A stretch of 5,843 nucleotides of DNA, taken from positions 1-5,843 of the forward strand of contig NZ_CALLYO010000379.1 of the NCBI RefSeq assembly GCF_937858865.1. The letters are read 5' to 3'. This DNA is from an uncultured Amaricoccus sp. (GTDB lineage Bacteria; Pseudomonadota; Alphaproteobacteria; Rhodobacterales; Rhodobacteraceae). Every line of letters starts with the position of its first letter. The stretch's first letter is position 1. The notes beneath the pieces are model-generated. The model had not been told where the DNA came from and did not search any database. It was given only the letters and a program-made list of their open reading frames with translations. Below are positions 1-4,668 of this stretch, piece after piece. The position numbers were made by a program, and so were the translations under genes.

Positions 1-490
1 GGAAGAGCGCGACGGCGGCGGCGACGGCGACCTGCCAGGCGACGCCGAAGGTGACAACCGCCACGATGACGGCGACGAGGAGCAGGAGGAAGATCGCTAC
101 GGCGGCGAGCTTCACTCGGAAGCGGATGCGCACCAGCGCGTAGGCGGCGAGCGCGCCGATGAGGACGGCGAGGGTCGTGCTGCCGAGGGCGACAACCACT
201 GAGTTCAAGTAGGGCCCGAGCGTGTTGTTCTCGAGCAGCATGAAGCGCCAGGCGTTCAGGTTGGGCCGGAAGTCGACGAAGGGGATGTAGAAGGGGCCGT
301 TGTCGACCTCGCCCGGGCCTTTGAACGAGGTGATGAGGACCCAGTAGAGCGGGATGAGGACGACGAGCGACCAGAGCAGGAGGAGCGCGTAGGTGAGGAC
401 GCGGGCGACGGGGGCCTGCTCCTCGATCGAGGCGGGCTCGAGGAGGCGGGTGAGGAAGGGGCGGTCGTCCGGCGCGGGATCGGGGGTCAT
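1..490 (-). CDS. MalG-like ABC sugar transporter permease, partial (3' end beyond the window)
   Basis: Inner-membrane permease subunit of a CUT1-type importer, forming the transmembrane pore with the MalF-like partner encoded just upstream. I translated it directly from the complement: 163 codons are open from the ATG at 490 to the window edge. A polar N-terminus (1-30) is followed by a membrane segment at about 32-55. A periplasmic stretch comes next, then the family-typical start of the second segment, NSVVVALGSTTLAVLIGALA (96-115), followed by AAYALVRIRFR. After this an ordinary MalG-like protein would soon reach the conserved M-P region. Here a second, almost uninterrupted hydrophobic run (about 127-163) follows instead and reaches the window edge. 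The EAA loop would lie beyond position 1. The start codon overlaps the stop of the preceding permease (ATGA, 487-490), indicating translational coupling. The subunit class is secure. The substrate is unknown. Confidence 0.9.
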   Translation of the reverse strand, partial: MTPDPAPDDRPFLTRLLEPASIEEQAPVARVLTYALLLLWSLVVLIPLYWVLITSFKGPGEVDNGPFYIPFVDFRPNLNAWRFMLLENNTLGPYLNSVVVALGSTTLAVLIGALAAYALVRIRFRVKLAAVAIFLLLLVAVIVAVVTFGVAWQVAVAAAVALF

Positions 491-1611
491 GCCTCGAACC
501 TCCTGGTATGGCGGACGACGAAGTTGAAGAAGGAGACGCAGATAACGGTCGAGACGAAGAGGAGCATGTAGCCGACCGCCGCCGAGCCGCCGAGATCCTG
601 GGTGCGCCAGGCGATGAAGGCGTGCAGCGTCATCGACTCGGTGGCGAGGCCGGGGCCGCCACCGGTCAGCACGTTCGGCAGGTCGATGATCTTGAAGGCC
701 TCGATCAGCCGGATGAGGACGACGGTGGCGGCGACCGGCGCGATGGCGGGCCAGGTGATGTCGCGGAAGATCTGCCAGCCGTTGGCGCCGTCGAGCTTCG
801 CCGCTTCGACCTGGTCGCGCGGCTGGTTCTCGACCGCAGCCAGCATGACGATGAAGATGAAGGGCGTCCACTGCCAGGTGTCGCCGATCATCACCATCAT
901 CCGCGCCGACCAGGCCTCGGTGGCCCAGGACCATTCCCCGGTGCCGAAGGCGCGGAAGAGGGGCGCGAAGGGACCCTTCTGCATGTCGGCCAGCATGCGG
1001 AAGGCGTAGGCGATGCCGACGGGCGTCACCATCAGCGGCACGAAGAAGAGGACGCGAAAGAAGTTGCGCCCCCTGATCGGCTGGGCGCAGAGCAGCGCGA
1101 GGCCGAGGCCGAGGAGGAACTGCACGCTGACGCCGATCGCGACGTAGAGGAGCGTGTTGACCAGGGTGCCGGGGACGCCGCCGGGGGCCAGGGTGACGGT
1201 AATGACGAGGAGGAGCGCGGCGAGGACGGTGGCGGTGACGAGCCGGCCGATGGTGCCGACGATGCCGACCCGACCGCTCCGGAGGTAGCGGGCGAGCCAG
1301 AGGAGGAGGAGTGCGGCGCCCGCGGCGAGGAACAGCCAGCCGACCGCGCCGAGCGTGCCCCAGGTGCCGAGCAGGTGGTACTGCTGAGAGCCGGTCAGGA
1401 GCTTCCTGTAGTTGAGCAGGCCGACGAACTTCAGCGTGAAGCCGCCGGGGGCGAGCGCGAAGCGCGAGAGCGAGAGGTAGGCGGAGACGATGAGCGGGAA
1501 GATCGCGAAGCAGAGGATCACGACCGCCGCCGGCAGCACCATGAGGCGGCCGGAATGGCGGTCGATGCGCTCGCCCCAGGTGGGCGGGGCCTCCAGGCTC
1601 GTCTCGGTCAT
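487..1611 (-). CDS. MalF-like ABC sugar transporter permease with an inserted transmembrane pair
   Basis: First inner-membrane permease of the CUT1-type importer, 374 residues. I count about eight hydrophobic segments: 25-48, 87-108, 122-142, 149-175, 186-206, 238-258, 290-308 and 344-366. The cytoplasmic EAA loop that docks the ATPase is clear at about 269-291 (EAAKLDGANGWQIFRDITWP), with the invariant Gly at 275 in D-G-A. The family motif NYRKLL (67-72) is normally followed almost directly by the N-T-L-L-Y segment, which here starts only at 152. About 70 residues (80-148), including two extra membrane spans, have been inserted between them. The ATG at 1609-1611 is the only plausible start: no in-frame start lies upstream. 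It lacks a good Shine-Dalgarno sequence, and the usual site falls at the foot of a strong hairpin (1621-1647). The stop overlaps the next permease's start. Family assignment is firm; substrate unknown. Confidence 0.95.
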   Translation of the reverse strand: MTETSLEAPPTWGERIDRHSGRLMVLPAAVVILCFAIFPLIVSAYLSLSRFALAPGGFTLKFVGLLNYRKLLTGSQQYHLLGTWGTLGAVGWLFLAAGAALLLLWLARYLRSGRVGIVGTIGRLVTATVLAALLLVITVTLAPGGVPGTLVNTLLYVAIGVSVQFLLGLGLALLCAQPIRGRNFFRVLFFVPLMVTPVGIAYAFRMLADMQKGPFAPLFRAFGTGEWSWATEAWSARMMVMIGDTWQWTPFIFIVMLAAVENQPRDQVEAAKLDGANGWQIFRDITWPAIAPVAATVVLIRLIEAFKIIDLPNVLTGGGPGLATESMTLHAFIAWRTQDLGGSAAVGYMLLFVSTVICVSFFNFVVRHTRRFEA

Positions 1612-1620
1612 GCGGGGGAT

Positions 1621-1647
1621 GCCCGGCGCGGGGACGCCGCGCCGGGC
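1621..1647 (-). promoter_or_regulatory. GC-rich hairpin between binding-protein and permease genes
   Basis: A perfect 11-bp inverted repeat (arms 1621-1631 and 1637-1647, core GCCCGGCGCGG) surrounds a 5-base loop. It lies 6 bases after the binding-protein stop codon and ends 9 bases before the permease ATG. There is no T-tract on the minus strand after the stem, so it does not look like a Rho-independent terminator. Hairpins at this place in importer operons (for example between malE and malF) are known to protect the 3' end of the binding-protein mRNA and to lower permease expression. That role is inferred here. The stem also occupies the normal ribosome-binding region of the permease gene. 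Confidence 0.75.
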
Positions 1648-1653
1648 CGGTCC

Positions 1654-3120
1654 TTACTGGGCGCCGATGGTGGCCTTGTAGAACTGGAGCTGCTCGTCGG
1701 TGCCGATCTCCTCGTTGAGCTCGTTCCAGCCGTCGTTGACCGCCTTGACCGTCGCCTCGGCGTCGATCTCGCCGGAGAGGAAGCGCGAGATCGCCTCGTC
1801 GAGCACCACCTGCTGGTACTTCTGGTTCTGCGGGATGCGCAGGTCGAGGATCATGTTCGGGCTCGACATGCTCTCGTTGATGGCGCCGAGGTAGACCCTG
1901 GCCTCCTCCTCGGTCATGCCGGCGTTCTTCCAGAGGTCGCTGTAGGAGAGCTGCGAGGTGCGGTAGGGGTTGAAGCCGGTGCCGCCGATGGTGACGTCGG
2001 AGTTCGACTGCGCCGGCTGGGTCATGAAGGAGAAGTAGGCGTAGGCCGCGTCCTTCACCTTCGGGTCGGCCGCCGCGTTGATGCCGCCGCCCCAGCCGCC
2101 GAAGGCCGCGAAGGGGGCGTGGTTGACGCCGTCGATGGCGTGCGGGCAGGTCGTCGCGTCGCAGGCGACGAGCTTGCCGCTGTTCCAGTCGAGCACCTCC
2201 TCAGAGCCCGGCATGATGGCGGCGCCCCACTTGCCCATCACCTTCGACTGGTTGGGGTCGATCGAGATGGTGCCGACGTCGCCCCAGTCGAGGTTGAGCG
2301 CGCAGCGGCCGGAGGCGAAGAGGGGCCGGGTGTCGGAGACGTCGAGATTGAGCTCGTCGGGGGGTCCGAACTCGGTCGAGGCCTTGAGGAACTCGAGCGC
2401 CTTGCGGAAGGCCTCGTTGTCGACCAGCGGTGTCATGTCGGCGGTGTTGAAGAAGGTGCCCTGGCTCGTGCCCTGGGACTGGGTCATCGAGCCGACCACG
2501 TCGGTGACGAACCAGTAGCTCTGGGCATTGCGCTTCTTGGCGATGCAGGAGCCGAAGTCGGGGGTGCCGTCGCCGTTCATGTCCTGGCCGTGCACGGCCT
2601 TGGCGACGTCGAGATACTCGTCCCAGGTCTTCGGGGGCGTCTTGCCGGCCGCTTCGAGCACGTCGGAGCGGTAGTACATCATGTGGAAGTCGCCATCGAG
2701 GGTGATCATGTAGGTCTTGTCGCCGTACTTCTGCGAGAAGTCGCGGAAGAAGGCGCCGACGTCGTCCTCCTCGATCGCCGGGTCGGCGGCGATGCGCGGG
2801 GTCAGGTCCTCGAGGTAGCCGCCGGCGATGTAGTCGACCATCCACTGGGGGGCGAAGACGGCGGCGTCGACCGAGTTGGTGCCAGCGGCCCAGTCGGTCA
2901 GGACCTTCTGGTAGAGGTCGGAGAAGGGCACGGCGATCACGTTCACCTTGGCGCCGGTCAGGGCCTCGAACTCGGGCGCGCGCCGCTGCAGCGGCTCCTG
3001 GATGGCGCCGGTCTGGGTCATCACGTTGATGGTGACGCCCTCGAACTCGCCGGCAGCCGAGGCCGGCCCGGCAGCCGCAAGGATGCCGAGCGCGGCGGCG
3101 CCGGCCAGGAGCTTCTTCAT
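1654..3120 (-). CDS. Periplasmic solute-binding protein of a CUT1-type sugar ABC importer
   Basis: Periplasmic receptor that captures the substrate and delivers it to the permease pair, 488 residues. The ATG at 3118-3120 was chosen over in-frame ATGs at 3168 and 3135: it has a strong GGGGAGGA site five bases upstream and opens a classical Sec signal peptide. That peptide has M-K-K, a hydrophobic core at 4-18, and a cleavage site after A-S-A at about 22. There is no lipobox cysteine, so it is a soluble periplasmic protein. The mature part has the family-1 extracellular binding-protein pattern: ITVMTQ-like first strand (30-36), F-x-x-x-T-G-x-x-V (51-60), TWDEYLDVAKAV (165-176), and the GGWGGGINAAA hinge-region strand (341-351). 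A D-x-N-x-D-G-x-x-D loop (180-188) resembles a calcium site. Cysteines at 192, 273, 320 and 325 could form disulfides. At nearly 490 residues it is longer than typical sugar-binding proteins (about 400-430). Substrate unknown. Confidence 0.93.
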   Translation of the reverse strand: MKKLLAGAAALGILAAAGPASAAGEFEGVTINVMTQTGAIQEPLQRRAPEFEALTGAKVNVIAVPFSDLYQKVLTDWAAGTNSVDAAVFAPQWMVDYIAGGYLEDLTPRIAADPAIEEDDVGAFFRDFSQKYGDKTYMITLDGDFHMMYYRSDVLEAAGKTPPKTWDEYLDVAKAVHGQDMNGDGTPDFGSCIAKKRNAQSYWFVTDVVGSMTQSQGTSQGTFFNTADMTPLVDNEAFRKALEFLKASTEFGPPDELNLDVSDTRPLFASGRCALNLDWGDVGTISIDPNQSKVMGKWGAAIMPGSEEVLDWNSGKLVACDATTCPHAIDGVNHAPFAAFGGWGGGINAAADPKVKDAAYAYFSFMTQPAQSNSDVTIGGTGFNPYRTSQLSYSDLWKNAGMTEEEARVYLGAINESMSSPNMILDLRIPQNQKYQQVVLDEAISRFLSGEIDAEATVKAVNDGWNELNEEIGTDEQLQFYKATIGAQ

Positions 3121-3125
3121 TGCAG

Positions 3126-3133
3126 TCCTCCCC
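3126..3133 (-). promoter_or_regulatory. Strong ribosome-binding site of the binding-protein gene
   Basis: The minus strand reads GGGGAGGA followed by five bases (CTGCA) and ATG. This is a near-ideal anti-16S match at good spacing. It decides the start at 3120, because the alternative ATG at 3135 would place the start codon immediately upstream of this site. It contrasts with the poor site of the following permease gene, in keeping with a high binding-protein to permease ratio. Confidence 0.85.
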
Positions 3134-3245
3134 ATCGTCGGTTTGTTGATTGTCGCATGGATCGCCACGGACCCGACTCTGCGAGCTTATCAAGACTCCG
3201 CCGGCAAGCAACGCCCCTTTGGCGCTACGCGGGATCCCGGTCGGT

Positions 3246-3266
3246 CGCGCCCCGCAGGAGGGCGCG
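3246..3266 (-). repeat. GC-rich inverted repeat in the importer leader
   Basis: Arms CGCGCCC (3246-3252) and GGGCGCG (3260-3266) pair perfectly over 7 bases with a 7-base loop. If transcription starts near 3300, this forms a hairpin in the untranslated leader, about 125 bases before the start codon. No T-run follows. It could be leader structure or chance in GC-rich DNA. Confidence 0.35.
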
Positions 3267-3274
3267 GGCACGGG

Positions 3275-3292
3275 GTGGGCACGCGTGCCCAC
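3275..3292. promoter_or_regulatory. Perfect 18-bp palindrome, candidate repressor operator
   Basis: GTGGGCACG is followed immediately by its reverse complement CGTGCCCAC, with no spacer and a central CG. It begins 15 bases downstream of the proposed -10 element, so it would cover about +8 to +25 of the transcript. That is the usual position for a LacI- or TetR-type repressor site. Transcribed, it could only form a hairpin with a strained centre, so a protein-binding site is more natural than an RNA structure. The cognate protein cannot be named from the sequence. Confidence 0.5.
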
Positions 3293-3307
3293 TTTGGCAT
3301 CTTATTG

Positions 3308-3336
3308 ATATTGCTTGGTAAAGCAATTTCCGTCAA
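3308..3336 (-). promoter_or_regulatory. Candidate sigma-70-type promoter of the importer operon
   Basis: Reading the minus strand, TTGACG (3336-3331) matches five of six bases of the -35 consensus. After exactly 17 bases comes CAATAT (3313-3308), a weak -10 (three of six), which is tolerated in many alphaproteobacterial promoters. It sits in an AT-rich island (3301-3360, 24 of 60 G+C) within otherwise GC-rich DNA, points at the binding-protein gene and gives a leader of roughly 180 bases. No experimental start is known, so the -10 assignment is tentative. Confidence 0.5.
3310..3327. promoter_or_regulatory. Inverted repeat between -35 and -10, candidate operator
   Basis: Perfect 7-bp arms ATTGCTT (3310-3316) and AAGCAAT (3321-3327) are separated by four bases (GGTA). 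The element fills the spacer of the proposed promoter and overlaps its -10, so a protein bound here would block RNA polymerase. It could alternatively be a weak hairpin at the 3' end of the upstream LysR transcript. It has only two G-C pairs in the stem core and no T-tract, which argues against a terminator. Confidence 0.45.
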
Positions 3337-3352
3337 CCAGATGGAAACCATC
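3327..3352. promoter_or_regulatory. Overlapping inverted repeats at and upstream of the -35, candidate activator site
   Basis: Two elements overlap. TTTCC (3327-3331) and GGAAA (3343-3347) are separated by 11 bases. GATGG (3340-3344) and CCATC (3348-3352) flank AAA. LysR-type activators bind interrupted inverted repeats close to the -35, and the lysR-type gene ends just 12 bases away, so binding by its product is possible. The classical T-N11-A form is not exact here, and short arms like these can arise by chance. Confidence 0.3.
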
Positions 3353-3363
3353 GTTAACGGCCG

Positions 3364-4227
3364 TCAGGCGATCGGGTCCACCGGCTCGCCGGCGGCGATG
3401 CCGCGCAGGCCGGCGAGGGCCAGCTCGGCGAGTTCGTCGGGGGCGTGGCCGGAACTTACGGCATAGACGGGGTAGAAGAAGCTCGGGGCGCCGGCGACCG
3501 GATGGAGCCGGCCGGCGGCGACGAGCGGCGCGACGACGCGCTGGCGGAAGTATCCCGACCCGCCGGCCTCGAGCAGATAGGTGAGTGCGAGGGGGCCGAG
3601 GTCGACGGCGATGCCGGGCTCGGCGCCCTCGGGGAGGCTGAGGTCGTGATGGTGGGCGAAGTCCTGGCCCCAGTCGACGTAGACGTAGCTTTCCGGGTCG
3701 ATGCCCTTGCCGCCGGGCTCGGTCGTCACCAGGACGAGCTTCTCCTCGAGGAGGAGCTCGACGTGCACCCCCGGCAGATGCGGCGGCGCATAGACGAGCG
3801 CCACGTCGAGCGCCCCGCCGGCGACCTGGTCGATCAGGTCCTCGGCGAGGCCGACCCGGACGCGCAGCGCCACGTCCGGCGCGCTGCGGCGCATCCAGTG
3901 CAGCCACTCCGGGAGCCAGGGGTGCCAGAGGCTGATCTCGCCGCCGATGGTCACCACGGCGCGCCGTCCCTTCGGCACGGCGACCTGCTGGCGCGCGCGC
4001 TGCCAGAGCTGCACGAAGCTCGGGGCGTAGCGGAGGAACTGCTCGCCGGCCGGGGTCAGCGTGGCGCCGTGCTTGCTGCGCAGGAAGAGCGGCCGGCCGA
4101 GGTGTTCCTCGAGGGTGCGGACGCGGGCGCTGACCGTCGTCTGGCTGACGTTGAGCTGCTCCGCGGCGCGGACGAAGCTGCGGGTCCTGACGATGCCGAG
4201 GAAGGTGCGCGCGAGCTCGACGTCCAT
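3364..4227 (-). CDS. LysR-type transcriptional regulator
   Basis: DNA-binding regulator of 287 residues, normal length for the family. The N-terminal winged helix-turn-helix is textbook: TFLGIVRTRSFVRAAEQLNV at 8-27, then S-Q-T-T-V-S-A-R-V-R-x-L-E (28-40), and the wing L-x-R-x-x-x-x-x-x-L-T-P-A-G-E (49-62). A linker helix (about 63-83) leads to the effector-binding domain (about 90-280), opening with VVTIGG (91-96) and including L-D-V-A-L-V-Y (140-146). The HTH resembles HdfR-like members. The effector cannot be read from the sequence. The gene follows the PAS gene by 23 bases in the same direction and so may share the metB transcript; the start is preceded by a moderate GGGAG site about 10 bases away. 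Unlike many LysR genes it is not divergent from a target. It may act on the importer promoter just downstream, on its own operon, or on genes outside the window. Confidence 0.92.
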   Translation of the reverse strand: MDVELARTFLGIVRTRSFVRAAEQLNVSQTTVSARVRTLEEHLGRPLFLRSKHGATLTPAGEQFLRYAPSFVQLWQRARQQVAVPKGRRAVVTIGGEISLWHPWLPEWLHWMRRSAPDVALRVRVGLAEDLIDQVAGGALDVALVYAPPHLPGVHVELLLEEKLVLVTTEPGGKGIDPESYVYVDWGQDFAHHHDLSLPEGAEPGIAVDLGPLALTYLLEAGGSGYFRQRVVAPLVAAGRLHPVAGAPSFFYPVYAVSSGHAPDELAELALAGLRGIAAGEPVDPIA

Positions 4228-4250
4228 GGCGATGGGGCTCCCGGCGCCGG

Positions 4251-4667
4251 CTAGGCGGCCGCCGCCTGCCGCCGCAGGCGCCGCAGCTCCTCGAAGCGGG
4301 CGGTGACGTCGCGCAGGATCGCGGCCATGCCGGTCACCCCTGCCCCGCCGTCGTGCAGGAGGACGATGGTGAACTCGATCGAGATCTGCCGGCCGTCGGC
4401 GGTGAGCGCCGGCACCGCGAGGAGGTCGCCGGCGCCGTAGCGGGTGACGCCGGTCGCAACGGTCCGCTCCCAGCCGTCCCAGTGGCGCCTGCGCAGCCGC
4501 TCGGGGATGATGATGTCGAGCGAGGCGCCGACCGCCTCCACCTCGGAGAAGCCGAAGACGCGGGTGGCGCCGGCGTTCCAGAAGCGGATGACGCCGGCGC
4601 GGTCGGTGGCGAGGATGGCGTCGGCGGGCGAGGCGAGGATCGCCTCGCCGAGGCGTGCCATGTCCAT
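4251..4667 (-). CDS. Stand-alone PAS-domain protein
   Basis: Small cytoplasmic sensor-like protein, 138 residues, made of one PAS fold (about 5-125) and a short charged tail (FEELRRLRRQ, 125-134) that may be the start of a signalling coiled coil. PAS hallmarks are D-A-I-L-A-T-D-R-x-G-x-I-x-x-W-N (16-31), A-x-x-x-F-G-F-S-x-x-E-x-x-G (33-47) and D-G-R-Q-I-S-I-E-F-T (91-100) before the closing strand ending R-D-V-T (119-122). No kinase, cyclase, phosphodiesterase or DNA-binding domain follows, and the stop is a clean TAG. His62 in I-P-E-R-L-R-R-R-H lies seven residues after the Pro, as the haem-ligand His does in FixL and DosP. The arginine corresponding to the FixL distal residue appears to be Asp81, and many PAS domains with no known haem share this His. 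The start (ATG 4667) is one base after the metB stop, so translation is probably coupled. An alternative ATG two codons in is possible. Role and partner unknown. Confidence 0.88.
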   Translation of the reverse strand: MDMARLGEAILASPADAILATDRAGVIRFWNAGATRVFGFSEVEAVGASLDIIIPERLRRRHWDGWERTVATGVTRYGAGDLLAVPALTADGRQISIEFTIVLLHDGGAGVTGMAAILRDVTARFEELRRLRRQAAAA

Positions 4668-4668
4668 C

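Noticed and set aside
1..120. GGC/GAC-type trinucleotide periodicity resembling a tandem repeat
   Set aside because: It is explained by Val and Ala codons of a hydrophobic membrane segment in the partial permease and has no exact repeat unit.
3121..3168. Upstream ATG starts at 3168 and 3135 for the binding protein
   Set aside because: They would place up to 16 extra residues before an otherwise perfect signal peptide, and the 3135 start sits directly upstream of the strong ribosome-binding site that serves the ATG at 3120.
3212..3224. Short hairpin in the leader (CGCC and GGCG arms around five bases)
   Set aside because: A four-base stem is expected many times by chance at this base composition.
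3190..3300. A 36-codon ATG-started frame in the importer leader on the minus strand
   Set aside because: It has no Shine-Dalgarno sequence, its start coincides with the proposed transcription start, and its Pro/Arg-rich product looks like translated GC-rich non-coding DNA. I see no run of regulatory codons that would suggest attenuation.
508..3321. A 937-codon open frame on the plus strand opposite the first permease and the binding-protein gene
   Set aside because: Both minus-strand genes lie in the same phase, and this frame is their codon-aligned antisense. It stays open because TTA, CTA and TCA codons are virtually unused in them. The product is low-complexity (Asp, Glu, Gly, Arg, Val rich) with no recognisable domain.
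4241..4250. CCGGCGCCGG palindrome between the PAS stop and the LysR-type start
   Set aside because: A ten-base dyad made only of C and G is common in such DNA. With no T-tract and only 23 bases between the genes, I see no support for a terminator or operator.
3202..4254. Long Arg/Pro/Ala-rich frames on both strands overlapping the LysR-type gene
   Set aside because: They are frame shadows typical of GC-rich DNA. The LysR frame has an unmistakable helix-turn-helix and normal family length.
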